Position numbers and translations under genes: made by a program. Positions 1 to 10,107 of a DNA stretch of 64,000 nucleotides are shown one piece after another (positions within the stretch are counted from its first letter, which is position 1; every line of letters begins with the position of its first letter). This DNA is from Deltaproteobacteria bacterium (GTDB lineage Bacteria > Desulfobacterota > Desulfobacteria > Desulfobacterales > C00003060). The stretch lies in contig JAFGFW010000047.1 in the NCBI GenBank assembly GCA_016930875.1, forward strand, positions 1 to 64,000, written 5' to 3'. Under the pieces are notes generated by a model. That model ran no database searches. It was given only the letters and a program-made list of their open reading frames with translations, and was not told where the DNA came from.

Positions 1-675
1 CACTCGGGGCTCTCCGCCCGCCTGCGGGCCGGAGCCTATGGCGGAGAGCCCGGAGGCTGTGGCCCGCAGGCGGGCGAAGTCGGCAAGCTCAAAGCAAAAG
101 ACAGGACGACTACCGACGAACTTCCAGCTCGATCGGAACATGTTCCGATCATCGCTATGACTGCCCACGCCATGCATGGATACAGGGAAGAGTGCATTGA
201 AGCTGGAATGGATGATTATGTTTCCAAACCGATTGAACCCAAGGCCCTGGCTGATGCCATTGAAAGACAGCTTTCTGGTTGGGCACAACAGGCTACCGAG
301 CCGGCCTCAAGCGAAGAAACCACATTCATTGATGAGGAAGTCTTTGACAGGTCCGTGTTGCTGGGGCGATTGGGTGGTGACGAGGAGCTTTTTAACGAAG
401 TCATCAGTGTGTTTATGAAGGATGCTCCCGTGCAGTTGGAACAGTTGAGGCAAGCCCTGAACGACAATGACGCTGAGCGGGTTCGACGGCAAGCTCACAG
501 GATCAAGGGGGCGTTTGCAAACATCGGGGCTCAAGCGCTGAGTGATCTTGCCTTTGAGATAGAAACGGCAGGGAAAGATGCCAAACTGGATGTTGCCCTT
601 CCCGTTGTCGGGAAACTGGAAGAGGATTTCGAGAAGCTTGGGTCGGTTTTGTCGGACTTTGATGAAGGTGTATGA
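1..675 (+). CDS. Hybrid sensor kinase/response regulator, C-terminal part (receiver + HPt), 5' truncated by window edge
   Basis: The frame is open to base 1, so this is the tail of a longer phosphorelay protein. The segment VPIIAMTAHAM followed by GMDDYVSKPI is the last part of a CheY-like receiver domain (the Thr/Ser and Lys switch residues are visible; the phospho-acceptor Asp lies outside the window). A histidine phosphotransfer (HPt) domain follows, with the phosphorylatable His in AHRIKGAFANIG. The combination is typical of BarA/ArcB-like hybrid kinases, in which phosphate moves from His to Asp to His. The receiver linker upstream of VPIIAMTA is expanded by a GC-rich palindrome (bases 8-75). 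The ligand and the output are unknown. Confidence 0.9.
   Translation, partial: HSGLSARLRAGAYGGEPGGCGPQAGEVGKLKAKDRTTTDELPARSEHVPIIAMTAHAMHGYREECIEAGMDDYVSKPIEPKALADAIERQLSGWAQQATEPASSEETTFIDEEVFDRSVLLGRLGGDEELFNEVISVFMKDAPVQLEQLRQALNDNDAERVRRQAHRIKGAFANIGAQALSDLAFEIETAGKDAKLDVALPVVGKLEEDFEKLGSVLSDFDEGV
8..75. repeat. REP-like GC-rich palindrome inside a coding sequence
   Basis: A perfect 15-bp inverted repeat (GCCCGCCTGCGGGCC at 16-30, GGCCCGCAGGCGGGC at 61-75) encloses a second one (GGGCTCTCCGCC near 7-18, GGCGGAGAGCCC at 40-51). The sequence is translated in frame as a Gly/Ala/Arg-rich stretch in the receiver-domain linker. A short AAGCTCAAAGC motif follows at about 86-96 and recurs at the 3' end of the cysteine-cluster gene ending at 27165. 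Confidence 0.6.
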
Positions 676-882
676 AAGATCAGTTTTTTCAGCATTGGAA
701 ACTGACGCTAGTGCCCAGTGTCTTAAGACCCTTTTATGGATGGGCACTAGCTATTTGATCCGGATATTCTGGAGGTATTTGTCAAGCTACGAACCTCCTG
801 AAGCAGGCATGAATTTTGCTTGCACTTAAGGGCAATTTTGTTGAAAAGCAATTTAACTGAAAAAAGAGAGGAGGAAGTTGTT

Positions 883-1368
883 ATGTCAAGAACCACTGGT
901 AGAGGAAAGGCAGCGTGGGCGCTTGCTTTTGCCACAATCCTCATGTGGGGATGGCCCGTGAGCCAGGCCGGATCTGAAACGGACAAAACCTATGTCGGCT
1001 CCGAGGCCTGTGGGGAGTGCCATGAAACCGAATATGAGAGCTTTAAGACCTATAGCAAGAAGGCCCACTCTTATGAGAGCATCAAGGTCATGAAAGAGGG
1101 TCTCACAGAGGCGGAGTTTGTGAAGTGCTTCGAATGTCACACCACGGGGCACAGAAAAGCGGGCGGGTTTCGCTCCGAACATGAGACGCCGGAACTCAAG
1201 GATGCAGGTTGTGAGGTATGCCATGGGCCGGGGAGTCTTCATGTAGAAAGCCAAGAACCGGATGATATCAACGGGAGCCTCACGGCAAAGGACTGTGAGA
1301 CCTGCCACAATTCAGATCGGGTAGCGGCCTTTGACTACAAGCCCCTGATCTACGGCGGAGCACATTAG
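883..1368 (+). CDS. Periplasmic tetrahaem c-type cytochrome (cytochrome c554-like)
   Basis: A 161-residue protein with an N-terminal signal peptide (hydrophobic residues about 10-28, likely cut near QAGS). It has four CxxCH haem-binding motifs: CGECH 43-47, CFECH 82-86, CEVCH 110-114 and CETCH 138-142. The spacing and the CHGPGSLH motif resemble the cytochrome c554 type of multihaem family. It should carry electrons in the periplasm; the partner is not evident. The ATG at 883 follows GAGAGGAGG with good spacing; the reading frame extends upstream but has no better start. It lies just upstream of a haem-binding chemoreceptor gene. Confidence 0.88.
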   Translation: MSRTTGRGKAAWALAFATILMWGWPVSQAGSETDKTYVGSEACGECHETEYESFKTYSKKAHSYESIKVMKEGLTEAEFVKCFECHTTGHRKAGGFRSEHETPELKDAGCEVCHGPGSLHVESQEPDDINGSLTAKDCETCHNSDRVAAFDYKPLIYGGAH

Positions 1369-1528
1369 TCTGTTAATCACGACCTTGGCGTTTTTTCTGG
1401 TACAAAATTGTTAATACAACAACGAAAACACGAAAGTAAGAAAACACGAAATGATTTTTTGTTTTTCGTGTCTTCGTGGTAATTTTCTTTTTTCTGATTC
1501 CTGTATATATGGATTAGGAGGTAAGACG

Positions 1529-3205
1529 ATGAAGCTGTATTCGTATTTCAAGGAACATCTGTGGGTCCAAATCCTGACTGCCTTATCAGCGGTGTTTATC
1601 CTCGTTATGGGCACAATAATCGTTCTGAATGTCAGAGGTGAGAATGGCATGATGAAGGCCCAACTGAAACAACAGGGCGAGATGCTGGCTGCGTCTGTGG
1701 AAGGGAGCACGAATGATGCCCTGGCCGTAGGAAACAATGAGGCGGTTCGACAACAGTTTAATAAACTCAAACAGAAAATACCTGATCTGGATATTTTCGT
1801 TTTTGATTTCAAACAGGCGGTTGCCTTTGCCACCAACCCGGATGCTGCGGGAAAAAGCGTGGGAAATTTCATAAAAGATGAGTATGCCGTACAGGCTGTT
1901 TCCAGGATGCTCGAAAACGGAGAGCCCCCGGCCGAGCCGTTTGAAGAATGGATCAATGGCATCCCCTATATTACTCTTTTTCGTCCTGTGCTGAACGAAG
2001 CCCGGTGTTCTCACTGCCACGGCAGCTCACGCAAGGTGTTGGGGGGGTCCCTGATCCGTGCATCTGCCAAAAAGGGATTTGATGCCATCCATGCAGCCCG
2101 AAACAGAAATATTCTCGTAGGGGCAGTGGGCTTAGGCATTATCATGGTGCTGATTTATGCGCTGTTTCATCGACTGGTAAACTCACGGATTGAGGGTCTG
2201 CTGGAGGCAACCGGTAGACTAAGCGAGGGCGATCTCACGTATCGCCGCAAGATCAAGAGAAGAGACGAACTCGCCCATATCGGCGGACGGCTCAATCATG
2301 TGTCGGAAAATCTTGGCAACATGTTCAAAGACATTCTCTCAACTACGGAGACTCTAGCTTCTTCTTCAACGGAACTATCCGGGATTTCCCAGCAGATGTC
2401 TTCCGGGGCGGAACAGACTTCGGAAAAATCAAGGACCGTGGCAACCGCGGCCGAAGAGATGAGCTCCAATATGAATTCCGTGGCTTCTGCCACTGAAGAG
2501 GCCTCAACCAACACGAGCATGGTGGCCACTGCCGCCGAGGAGATGACAGCCACCATCAACGAGATCGCCCAGAATACTGAAAAGACCCGCGCCATCACGG
2601 GAAAAGCCGTGTCTGAAGCCAAGAGCGCTTCAGAAAAGGTGGATGAACTGGGCACGGCGGCCAACGAAATAGGCAATGTCACAGAAACCATTACGGAGAT
2701 ATCAGAGCAGATCAATCTTCTTGCCTTAAATGCCACTATTGAGGCGGCTAGAGCCGGTGATGCCGGCAAGGGTTTTGCCGTAGTGGCCAATGAGATCAAG
2801 GAACTTGCCAAGCAGACAGCAGAAGCTACGGTGGAGATAAGGAATAAGATCGGAGGCATTCAGAGTTCCACGCAGGATACTGTTACCCAGATCGAACAGA
2901 TCTCAAAAGTTGTAAACGACGTAAATGAGATGGTATCCACCATTGCCACGGCAGTTGAAGAGCAGTCCGTGACCACAAAGGAGATTGCCAACAACGTGAC
3001 GCAGGCATCCCAGGGGCTTCAGGAGGTTACGGAGAACGTGGCTCAGAGTTCCACTGTGGCAGGAGAGATCGCAAGAGATATTGCCGAGGTAAACCAGGCA
3101 TCCACAGAGATGTCCAACGGTAGTTCTCAGGTTAACTTGAGCGCAGAGGAATTGAGCAAGGTGACGGACCAGTTGAAGGAGATGGTGGGGAAGTTCAAAG
3201 TATAA
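1529..3205 (+). CDS. Methyl-accepting chemotaxis protein with c-type haem sensor domain
   Basis: A 558-residue transmembrane chemoreceptor. TM1 spans about 13-33. The periplasmic sensor covers about 35-186 and carries a CSHCH haem-attachment motif at 160-164. TM2 is about 187-210, then come a HAMP domain and a long cytoplasmic coiled coil with the conserved MCP signalling tip ([18 protein letters not shown]). The ATG at 1529 has AGGAGGT 6 nt upstream. The sensor resembles haem-containing chemoreceptor domains known in Geobacter and the Tll0287-like fold, so redox or gas sensing (O2, NO, CO) is the likely role; the ligand is inferred. The gene upstream encodes a multihaem cytochrome. Confidence 0.92.
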   Translation: MKLYSYFKEHLWVQILTALSAVFILVMGTIIVLNVRGENGMMKAQLKQQGEMLAASVEGSTNDALAVGNNEAVRQQFNKLKQKIPDLDIFVFDFKQAVAFATNPDAAGKSVGNFIKDEYAVQAVSRMLENGEPPAEPFEEWINGIPYITLFRPVLNEARCSHCHGSSRKVLGGSLIRASAKKGFDAIHAARNRNILVGAVGLGIIMVLIYALFHRLVNSRIEGLLEATGRLSEGDLTYRRKIKRRDELAHIGGRLNHVSENLGNMFKDILSTTETLASSSTELSGISQQMSSGAEQTSEKSRTVATAAEEMSSNMNSVASATEEASTNTSMVATAAEEMTATINEIAQNTEKTRAITGKAVSEAKSASEKVDELGTAANEIGNVTETITEISEQINLLALNATIEAARAGDAGKGFAVVANEIKELAKQTAEATVEIRNKIGGIQSSTQDTVTQIEQISKVVNDVNEMVSTIATAVEEQSVTTKEIANNVTQASQGLQEVTENVAQSSTVAGEIARDIAEVNQASTEMSNGSSQVNLSAEELSKVTDQLKEMVGKFKV

Positions 3206-3246
3206 AATCGTTTCACGATTTTATGAAACGCGGCTTCGCCGCTTTG
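3205..3246. repeat. Hairpin repeat AAAATCG-n5-CGATTTT plus GCGGCTTCGCCGC
   Basis: Directly after the chemoreceptor stop codon, AAAATCGTTTCACGATTTT forms a stem-loop followed by a second palindrome (GCGGCTTCGCCGC). The same composite occurs inverted at 28319-28358, and a partial copy sits at 3803-3825. Copies next to gene ends suggest a REP-type intergenic repeat that may double as a transcription stop for the chemoreceptor gene. Confidence 0.6.
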
Positions 3247-3269
3247 AAACGGGTCAACCGGCAAACGGA

Positions 3270-3797
3270 CTAAAGCTTTCTCGTTTTTGCCCGGCTTTTT
3301 CGCTCGCGCTTTGAGCGACGCCGGGGTGGTCCCTTCTTTCTTGTTGTAGGTGTCCAGCCGGTCTGTTTTTCCTCGGTGAAATCGGCCGAGGCCGGATCTA
3401 GCCGTGCAGCCATTTCTAATCTGTTTTCAAAATCGATAGAGCCTATGGTGGCTGCCCCGTGTTCGGCCGCAAAATCGGCGACCTCTTTGTCGGAAGTCGC
3501 CACCACGGCCCGTTCGCCTTCCCGGATGACCAGTCGCTTGATTACGCTATCAGCCAATTCGCCCGCTCGGGAAAAGATGATGTCGATCCCTTTGCGGCGG
3601 TTTCTCTTTTCCATCAGGTTATGGGCTTCGGCCCCATCAAAAACGACTGTGATGGGATGATGTTTGAGTTTTTTGTAGGACACAAGACGTTCTACAAGGG
3701 CGTCACGGCCGTCCTGGAGACTCTGTTGTTCAATGATGCTCAGGGTCGGAGACTGCCGGATCAGGTTGTAGCCGTCTATGACGATGTGAATGGACAT
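3270..3797 (-). CDS. YacP-like NYN domain protein (predicted RNase)
   Basis: A 175-residue protein beginning with MSIHIVIDGYNLIR, the signature of the YacP/DUF901 branch of the NYN (PIN-like) nuclease fold. Further acidic positions are VVFDGAEA and VVATSDKEVADFA. The tail (about 145-175) is very Lys/Arg-rich, consistent with RNA binding. In Bacillus the related Rae1/YacP acts in ribosome-associated mRNA cleavage; that role is not shown here. It lies downstream of parB on the same strand with a hairpin repeat between them and may be read from the parAB transcript. Confidence 0.8.
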   Translation of the reverse strand: MSIHIVIDGYNLIRQSPTLSIIEQQSLQDGRDALVERLVSYKKLKHHPITVVFDGAEAHNLMEKRNRRKGIDIIFSRAGELADSVIKRLVIREGERAVVATSDKEVADFAAEHGAATIGSIDFENRLEMAARLDPASADFTEEKQTGWTPTTRKKGPPRRRSKRERKSRAKTRKL

Positions 3798-3802
3798 GGT
3801 AA

Positions 3803-3825
3803 TAAAATCGTTTTGCGATTTTATG
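3803..3825. repeat. Partial hairpin repeat at the parB 3' end
   Basis: ATAAAATCGTTTTGCGATTTTAT is a perfect stem-loop that overlaps the last codons of parB. It matches the first half of the repeat at 3205-3246. Confidence 0.55.
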
Positions 3826-4681
3826 ATGCCTTAAGGCGGGTGACCAGACGGTCCAGGTCATCATTGCCGTAAAACTCGATTTCGAGTCTTCCCCTTTTTC
3901 CGCCACGCACAATGCGCACCTTGGTCCCAAGATGGCGGGTCAGGTCGTCTGCCATGCTCTCAAAATAAATATTTTCCGAAGCGTTAGGCCTTGACTTCGA
4001 TAATTTGCCCTTGCCTGCCTTGAGTTTTTTTACCAGGGCCTCGGCAGCGCGAACGGAAAGGTTTTCCGAGACCATGCGTCGCCACGCCGTTTTCTGTTGA
4101 GCAGGAGTTTGAGCTCCCAAGAGTGCCCTTGCATGGCCCATGGACAGGGTATTATTGATAATATCGGCCTGGATCGGTTTGGGAAGACTTCGAAGCCTCA
4201 AGAAATTGGCAACCGTGGAGCGATCCTGCCCTACACGTTTTGCCACTTTTCCCTGAGTCAAGCCAAATTCCTTCATAAGGCGGTGGTATGCATCGGCCTT
4301 TTCCAACGGGTTGAGGTCTTCTCGCTGGATATTTTCCACCAGGGCCATCTCAAGCATTTCCGTTGAAGAGACGTCCTTGACAACCACCGGTACTTGCTTA
4401 AGGCCGGCCATGCGAGAAGACCGCCACCGGCGTTCCCCCACAATCAATTCATAACCAGAGGAGGCCGACCGGACAACCAGAGGCTGGATCACACCTTTTG
4501 CTTTTATGGACTCGGCCAGACTTCTCAACTCTTCCTTGGTGAAGCTTCGTCTGGGTTGATACGGATTGGGCCGTATGGCGTCAATGTCGCAGTAGAAAAA
4601 GGCTGTGGGTTCAAAATCCGAGTCTCCTACGTCAGGTATAAGGGCGTCGAGTCCGCGCCCCAGCGCATGTTTCTTAGGCAT
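3821..4681 (-). CDS. parB: Chromosome-partitioning protein ParB (Spo0J/Noc family)
   Basis: A 286-residue ParB. It has the N-terminal ParA-interaction peptide ([13 protein letters not shown]), then the ParB/Srx CTPase domain with NPYQPRR and the GERRWRS box, then a helix-turn-helix ([20 protein letters not shown]) that would bind parS, and a C-terminal dimerisation region. It acts with ParA in origin segregation. I chose the ATG at 4681, which overlaps the end of parA by 8 bases and starts at the conserved [10 protein letters not shown]; a start at 4699 would add six residues. No parS site was recognised in the window. Confidence 0.93.
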   Translation of the reverse strand: MPKKHALGRGLDALIPDVGDSDFEPTAFFYCDIDAIRPNPYQPRRSFTKEELRSLAESIKAKGVIQPLVVRSASSGYELIVGERRWRSSRMAGLKQVPVVVKDVSSTEMLEMALVENIQREDLNPLEKADAYHRLMKEFGLTQGKVAKRVGQDRSTVANFLRLRSLPKPIQADIINNTLSMGHARALLGAQTPAQQKTAWRRMVSENLSVRAAEALVKKLKAGKGKLSKSRPNASENIYFESMADDLTRHLGTKVRIVRGGKRGRLEIEFYGNDDLDRLVTRLKAS

Positions 4682-5450
4682 TCCGTGTCCCCTTACCATT
4701 CATTATTTCCTGCGCAAGCTCGAGATAGCTCTTAGCGCCCTGGGATGTAATATCATAAAGGAGAATAGGCTTGCCAAAACTGGGGGCCTCTCCCAACCTA
4801 ACATTTCTCGGGATTCGCGTCTTAAAGACCAGGTTCTTAAGATGCTTTTCGGCTTCTTCGGCGACCTGATGGGAAAGGTTGTTGCGCTTGTCAAACATGG
4901 TCAGAAGCACCCCTTCCACGCGGAGTCCGGGATTCAAGCGCCTCTTGATACGCTTGAATGTTCGTAAAAGCTGGCTAAGGCCTTCTAAGGCATAGAACTC
5001 GCACTGAAGCGGGATCAACAGGGTATGCGCTGCAGTCAGAGCGTTTACCGTAAGCAGGTTCAGTGAAGGGGGACAATCAATCAATACGTAAGCATAGTCG
5101 TCCACAAGGGTCCCGAGAAGCTTCTTGAGGATTGTCTCGCGATTCTGCCTTGCAACCAACTCCACCTCAGCGCCAATCAGGTCAGAGCTGGCCGGAATGA
5201 TCCTGAGAAAGGCAAGTTCCGTGTCCAGGATAATGTCATTTGCGGGCGCTCTTTGGATCAGGCCGTGATAGAGGGTCCTGGAGAGCCCGGCCTTGTCTAT
5301 ACCAATGCCTGTTGTGGCATTTCCCTGGGGATCGCAGTCCACAAGCAGGGTCTTGCGCTCGGCAACGGCCAGGGAGGCAGCAAGGTTTACGGCCGTGGTG
5401 GTTTTGCCCACCCCTCCCTTTTGATTGGCAATGCAAATAATGCGGCTCAC
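4674..5450 (-). CDS. parA: Chromosome-partitioning ATPase ParA (Soj)
   Basis: A 258-residue ParA/MinD-type ATPase. The deviant Walker A motif KGGVGKTTT is near residues 11-19, Walker A' ([12 protein letters not shown]) near 37-48, and Walker B ([10 protein letters not shown]) in the middle. Its length fits chromosomal Soj rather than longer plasmid ParAs that carry an HTH. It is the first gene of a parA-parB pair with overlapping ends, so translational coupling is likely. In many bacteria the pair sits close to the replication origin; nothing else here confirms an origin. Confidence 0.93.
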   Translation of the reverse strand: MSRIICIANQKGGVGKTTTAVNLAASLAVAERKTLLVDCDPQGNATTGIGIDKAGLSRTLYHGLIQRAPANDIILDTELAFLRIIPASSDLIGAEVELVARQNRETILKKLLGTLVDDYAYVLIDCPPSLNLLTVNALTAAHTLLIPLQCEFYALEGLSQLLRTFKRIKRRLNPGLRVEGVLLTMFDKRNNLSHQVAEEAEKHLKNLVFKTRIPRNVRLGEAPSFGKPILLYDITSQGAKSYLELAQEIMNGKGTRNA

Positions 5451-5473
5451 AGCAGTGTAGTAGTCTCTTTTTT

Positions 5474-5556
5474 TGACAGGATGAACAGGATAATTTTTTC
5501 TGTCAATTCGTTATATTGCATATCTTTATCCTGTCTATTCTGTTAATTCTGTCAAA
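5474..5556. repeat. Inverted repeat of GACAGGATNAACAGGATA type
   Basis: GACAGGATGAACAGGATAA at about 5475-5493 faces TATCCTGTCTATTCTGTTAATTCTGTC at about 5527-5553, giving an imperfect hairpin upstream of parA. It lies in the non-coding stretch 5451-5958, which otherwise holds only the next repeat. Confidence 0.55.
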
Positions 5557-5745
5557 CATTTCATGGTAGGCTTATACCCACCTTCCGGGACGTGCTCGGA
5601 TTTTTTACCACAAAAGCCCCTTTTTGGAAACCCATAACGCCTTCGGGATTCAAAAAATGGACGTGAGATGGCGAAGCGTTTTAATTACTTGATTGATTGG
5701 TGGTTCATTATTATCGTAAACTGATAAAAGGTTTTGCTAATAGAC

Positions 5746-5881
5746 TCTCATTTCGATCCCGTTATTAGCGGGGAGAAATCTTTCTGATGTAACGTGCCGA
5801 AAGCATAAGATTTCTCCCGGAGCCTGCTCTGAGCGTAATACCAATCCGCCGGAGGCGGACTCGCTTCGCTCGGAATGACAC
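5746..5881. repeat. MITE-like palindromic repeat, divergent copy (GTCATTTCGA/AGATTTCTCCC family)
   Basis: CTCATTTCGA...GGGGAGAAATCTT faces AAGATTTCTCCC and ends in GGAATGAC, the same parts as the clearer copies at 12751-12879 and 39004-39081. The right arm is interrupted by a small palindrome (CCGCCGGAGGCGG). It occupies the gap upstream of the M48 protease gene. Confidence 0.55.
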
Positions 5882-5958
5882 AAGCGAAGGGGTCAAAATG
5901 ACAGATTTGCTTAATCCGACTTTTTGCAAATGTGTCAGAATTGGTTAACGAATCAAAA

Positions 5959-7422
5959 ATGAGACGAAGTATGGGCGCCATAAAGACAATTTTTTTTGCA
6001 GTCCTGATCACGGGCTTTGTTGTACACCCTGTGCAGCGGGCTCACTCGGGTCTGTTTTCTCGGGCATCCATGACGACCGAAGAAGAGCGCGACCTGGGCA
6101 AGGAATTCATGTTCTATGTCAAGAGGCGCTTTCCCCTCATTAAGGATCCGTCTATCGTCAATTATATAGAGAAGCTAGGTCAACATATTGTGGCCCAGCA
6201 TTCCTCTCCGCCATTTGAGTTTGATTTCTACGTGATCGACGAGGACGTTTACAATGCCTTTGCCGCTCCCGCAGGCCATGTATTCATTAACCGGGGCCTT
6301 ATTGCCGCCATGGAAAGCGAAGAAGAACTGGCCGGTATTTTGGCCCACGAGATTGCCCATGTCTTGTGCCGGCACATCTCAAAACGGATAGAACAGTCCA
6401 AAAAGATCGGGTTCGTGACACTGGCAGGGGTCCTGGCGGGGATTTTCCTGGGTGGAAGCGGTGCAGCCACGGGCGCCATTACGAGCGGTTCGATTGCGGC
6501 AGGCCAGTCACTTGCACTCCAATACAGCCGGGAAGACGAGAGACAGGCCGATCAGGTCGGGCTCAAATACCTGACAAGGGCCGGATACGGTGGCGAAGGA
6601 CTATTGAGGGTCTTGGAAAAAATCAGGGGGAAACAGTGGTTCGGATCCAAACAGATCCCTTCGTATTTGAACACCCATCCTGCCGTTGAGGAAAGGATGG
6701 CCTATCTTGACACCTGGATACAGACTCATCCTGAATGGAGGAAGTCGGCCAAGTGGCGGGATTCAAGGGATTTCCAAAAAGTGCGTGCTAAGTTGATCGG
6801 CCTTTATGGTGATACGGACACAGCCCGGAATATCTTTGACGCTGCTCTGAGGAATGACCGGAAGGATGCCATTGCATATTACGGCAAGGGGTTGCTCCTT
6901 GATCGGGAAGGAAAAAAGGAAGACGCAAAGCAGAGCCTCAAACGAGCTGTCCGGTTGCTTCCTCTTGATGCAGATATTCTTCGGGACCTTGGCAGGATCT
7001 ATTTCCACATGGGAGACTATGGCAGCGCCCTGAAGACCCTAAGAGGGGCGCTTGCGTTTAACTCCAAGGACCCTGAGGGGCGCTTTCTCTTAGGCCGGGC
7101 ACAGATGAACACGGGCGATCTTCAAGGAGCTATCGAGACCTTTCAAGCGCTGCATATGGAGACACCTGACTACCTGCCAGGGATGTATTATCTTGGGGAG
7201 GCTTATGGAAAACTGGGCAACCTGCCGGAGGCACACTACTACCTGGGCATGTATTATAAGGAAAAAGGGCTGTCAAAGAATGCGAGCTTCCATCTCAAGC
7301 GTGCCCTGAAGATGTTTGCCAAAGATCCTCAACGGCAACGGGTGATTGAAGAAGCGCTGAAGGATTTGCCCAAGCCCAAGAAATCAGAAGACAAGAGTAA
7401 GGGGACGCAAAGGGGATTTTAG
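5959..7422 (+). CDS. M48-family periplasmic metalloprotease with TPR repeats (BepA/YfgC-like)
   Basis: A 487-residue protein with an N-terminal export signal. The peptidase domain has the zinc site HEIAH (in [12 protein letters not shown]) and the third-ligand region EDERQADQ. The C-terminal half is a series of TPR-type helices (for example [20 protein letters not shown]). BepA-type proteases degrade stalled outer-membrane proteins and help LptD assembly; lptD is about 6 kb away. The frame extends to a GTG at 5932, but the ATGs at 5959 or 5971 give a cleaner signal peptide; no strong RBS settles this. Its end overlaps the convergent EF-G gene by 4 bases. Confidence 0.87.
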   Translation: MRRSMGAIKTIFFAVLITGFVVHPVQRAHSGLFSRASMTTEEERDLGKEFMFYVKRRFPLIKDPSIVNYIEKLGQHIVAQHSSPPFEFDFYVIDEDVYNAFAAPAGHVFINRGLIAAMESEEELAGILAHEIAHVLCRHISKRIEQSKKIGFVTLAGVLAGIFLGGSGAATGAITSGSIAAGQSLALQYSREDERQADQVGLKYLTRAGYGGEGLLRVLEKIRGKQWFGSKQIPSYLNTHPAVEERMAYLDTWIQTHPEWRKSAKWRDSRDFQKVRAKLIGLYGDTDTARNIFDAALRNDRKDAIAYYGKGLLLDREGKKEDAKQSLKRAVRLLPLDADILRDLGRIYFHMGDYGSALKTLRGALAFNSKDPEGRFLLGRAQMNTGDLQGAIETFQALHMETPDYLPGMYYLGEAYGKLGNLPEAHYYLGMYYKEKGLSKNASFHLKRALKMFAKDPQRQRVIEEALKDLPKPKKSEDKSKGTQRGF

Positions 7423-9467
7423 ACCGGAGGGTTAAGCGCCCGGTCGTAGTGGGAGAAGTGCATGGTAAAGGTACCCCGGCCTTGGGTGGCGGACCGCAGA
7501 GCCGTTGAATAGCCAAACATCCTGGACAATGGCACGGTGGCTCCTATGAGCTGCAACTCTCCCCTGGGCTTCAGGTCCTCGATTTTTCCTCCTCGGGCAT
7601 TGATATCTCCTATCACCTCTCCCATGAACGCCTCTGGCACCAGGATCTCCACGGCCATTACGGGTTCTAGCAGATAGGAATTCCCCTTTTGGAGGCCTTC
7701 CTTGGAGGCCATGGATGCGGCAACCCTGTAGGCCAACTCGCTGCTGGCAGATTCTTTGTACACGGCGCCTACCAGGGCCATTTCCACATCAACAACCGGA
7801 TATCCCAGGACAACCCCGCTTTCCATGGATTCTATCAAGCCTTGTTCTATTGGCGGAATGAATTCTGCCGGCAACGTTTCATCAGATATGCTGTTTACAA
7901 AGCGATTTCCCTTTCCGCGCTCGCGGGGAGAGAGCAAAATCGCCACCTGGCCGAAGTGATGGGCGCCTCCCACCTCTTTTTCAAAGGTGGCGCTCGCCTC
8001 GGCAGTCCGTTCGATGGTCTCTTTGTAGACAACCTGAGGTTTTCCCACGTTCACTTGAGTGTGGAACTCGCGCTTCAGGCGGTTCACCAGGATTTCAAGG
8101 TGAAGCTCACCCATACCCGAGATAATGGTTTGGCCTGTGTCATCATCGTACTTGACCCGGAAAGTGGGGTCTTCGGCTTCGAGCTTGGCAAGGGATTGTT
8201 CGATCTTTTCCTGGTCCCCATGGGTCTTCGGCTCCACGGCCACGGAAATCACGGGCTCGTAGGCCTCAATCGGCTCGAGGATAATCGGATTTGACGGATC
8301 GCAAAGCGTGTCGCCGGTTCCGGATGCCTTGAGCCCGATGATCCCCACAATATTTCCGGCCCGTACCTCATTGATACGCTGCCGTTTGTTTGCATGCATG
8401 GCAAGGATTCGTGCAATCTTTTCCTTTTTGTTCTTCGCAGGATTTACGACCTCGTCCCCTGCAAGGAGTCGCCCTGAATAGATACGCACGTAGCTCAGTT
8501 TGCGTCCCTCCTCCATCATTACCTTGAACACCAGAGCGACCAGGGGGGCGCGGTCAGTGGGAGGAGACTGCTTCATCTGGCCCGTGTGGGGGTCCACGCC
8601 TTCAACCGGAGGGGCGTCCAGGGGGCTTGGCAGAAAGTCAACAATCCCGTCAAGAAGGGGTTGAATACCTCTGTTCCTGAGGGCTGCGCCACAAAACACA
8701 GGGACCAGCTTCAAGCCAATGGTCGCCTTGCGAATACTTGACGCGAGTGTCTCGGTCGCCAGACGGGCATCGGCAAGATAAGCCTCCATGATCTCGTCAT
8801 CAAACTCTGCCACGGTTTCCACCAGTTTCTCACGGTATTCGTCGGCAGTCTCTCTCAGGTCTTCGGGGATGTCAGAGACAGTGAAGACAGCCCCCAGGGT
8901 TTCCTTTTCCCAGATGACCTGCTTCATATTCAGAAGATCGATAACCCCTTGAAAGGAGTTTTCGCTTCCGACCGGTATTTCCATGAGGAGCGGGTTTGCG
9001 CCCAAACGGTCACGCATCATCTGAACCGTTCCAAGGAAATCAGCCCCTACCCGGTCAAGCTTGTTCACAAAAGCGATTTTTGGCACATGGTACTTGTCCG
9101 CCTGATGCCACACAGTCTCTGATTGAGGTTCCACACCGCCGACTGCGCAGAATATCCCGATTGCGCCATCCAGAACCCTGAGAGACCGCTCCACCTCAAT
9201 GGTGAAATCCACGTGGCCCGGGGTGTCGATAATATGGATCTCGGCGTCTTTCCAGTGGCAGGTCGTCACCGCCGAGGTAATGGTTATTCCCCGTTCTTGC
9301 TCGTCCGGCATCCAGTCCATGACCGCCTCACCATCGTGGACCTCCCCCATCTTATATGAGCGGCCTGTGTAGTATAAAACACGCTCTGTGACGGTGGTCT
9401 TGCCTGCGTCAATATGGGCAATGATGCCGATATTGCGTATTTTTGTGATGGGAAACGGTTTTTCCAT
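7419..9467 (-). CDS. fusA: Translation elongation factor G
   Basis: A 682-residue translational GTPase. G1 is [10 protein letters not shown]2 the RGITIT switch I, G3 DTPGHVDF, G4 NKLD; domains II-V follow in the usual order, ending with EF-G C-terminal signatures ([28 protein letters not shown]). It drives ribosomal translocation and, with RRF, ribosome recycling. It is not beside rpsL/rpsG/tuf, so it may be a second EF-G copy rather than the str-operon one; this cannot be told from the window. The start codon directly follows the stop of the GerMN gene, so the two are probably cotranscribed. Confidence 0.92.
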   Translation of the reverse strand: MEKPFPITKIRNIGIIAHIDAGKTTVTERVLYYTGRSYKMGEVHDGEAVMDWMPDEQERGITITSAVTTCHWKDAEIHIIDTPGHVDFTIEVERSLRVLDGAIGIFCAVGGVEPQSETVWHQADKYHVPKIAFVNKLDRVGADFLGTVQMMRDRLGANPLLMEIPVGSENSFQGVIDLLNMKQVIWEKETLGAVFTVSDIPEDLRETADEYREKLVETVAEFDDEIMEAYLADARLATETLASSIRKATIGLKLVPVFCGAALRNRGIQPLLDGIVDFLPSPLDAPPVEGVDPHTGQMKQSPPTDRAPLVALVFKVMMEEGRKLSYVRIYSGRLLAGDEVVNPAKNKKEKIARILAMHANKRQRINEVRAGNIVGIIGLKASGTGDTLCDPSNPIILEPIEAYEPVISVAVEPKTHGDQEKIEQSLAKLEAEDPTFRVKYDDDTGQTIISGMGELHLEILVNRLKREFHTQVNVGKPQVVYKETIERTAEASATFEKEVGGAHHFGQVAILLSPRERGKGNRFVNSISDETLPAEFIPPIEQGLIESMESGVVLGYPVVDVEMALVGAVYKESASSELAYRVAASMASKEGLQKGNSYLLEPVMAVEILVPEAFMGEVIGDINARGGKIEDLKPRGELQLIGATVPLSRMFGYSTALRSATQGRGTFTMHFSHYDRALNPPV

Positions 9468-10037
9468 CTATTTTACCATTAGTAAGTTGGGCCGAAAAGG
9501 GAACCGGATATCTATATGACCGGCCAATGTTTTAGCCTCTCGGCCCTCTATGAGGATCTTTACGGCCTTTATCTCAGGTATATTGAGTGAGAGCGTATTT
9601 ACAACAGAAAAAATTGTCAGCAATTCGGACAAGCTCCCCCCGGGATGCTTTTCACTGATCACTCTGCTAAAATCGACATAAGTAGTGCCATCATCAGTAA
9701 CATGAAGGGCCAAGAGCTTTGTTTCCGCCGGAAGTGTCGGAGTCAAGGCGGCCTTTGGACCGTCAATGAGGGCGCTGACCATCACCCTGGCACGCTCAAC
9801 CACGTTATCAGGCAACGCAAGGATGCGATCTTCAGCCGCAAGAGAGCTATTATCAACATCAGAAAAGTAGAGGTGAGCCTTTACCCTGGTTGGTTCCAGC
9901 CTAAACCTGCGGTGGCCTGCTTCGGAGTCTTCCTCCACTCCCGGCGCTTGTGGGGCCAGGTATCGATAGGCAACGAATCCGGCCGCGCCGATGAAAAGAG
10001 CGAGGGCCGCTATTATGGTCAATCGTCGGGTCGTCAT
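9468..10037 (-). CDS. GerMN domain protein, membrane-anchored
   Basis: A 189-residue protein with an N-terminal signal anchor (hydrophobic about 7-28), then a single GerMN-type domain: VKAHLYFSDVDN, the DGPK step after LIDGP, DDGTTYVDFSR, and a C-terminal strand-helix region. GerMN domains are found in envelope proteins and spore-germination proteins; the biochemical role here is unknown. The stop codon abuts the EF-G start. Confidence 0.8.
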   Translation of the reverse strand: MTTRRLTIIAALALFIGAAGFVAYRYLAPQAPGVEEDSEAGHRRFRLEPTRVKAHLYFSDVDNSSLAAEDRILALPDNVVERARVMVSALIDGPKAALTPTLPAETKLLALHVTDDGTTYVDFSRVISEKHPGGSLSELLTIFSVVNTLSLNIPEIKAVKILIEGREAKTLAGHIDIRFPFRPNLLMVK

Positions 10038-10107
10038 GTCAGTGGGTGACGGAAAAGGTCAAGGGTATTTACGCATTTATCGCGTCTATGTCAAGGAGAA
10101 GGCGTTC

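Noticed and set aside
2296-2859. 187-codon minus-strand frame opposite the chemoreceptor
   Set aside because: Shadow of the MCP coiled coil, whose biased codons leave the opposite strand open.
3205-3225. ATCGTTTCACGATTTTATGAAAC as a parS site
   Set aside because: Has TTTCAC and GAAAC but lacks the TTCACGTGAA core; fits the hairpin repeat better.
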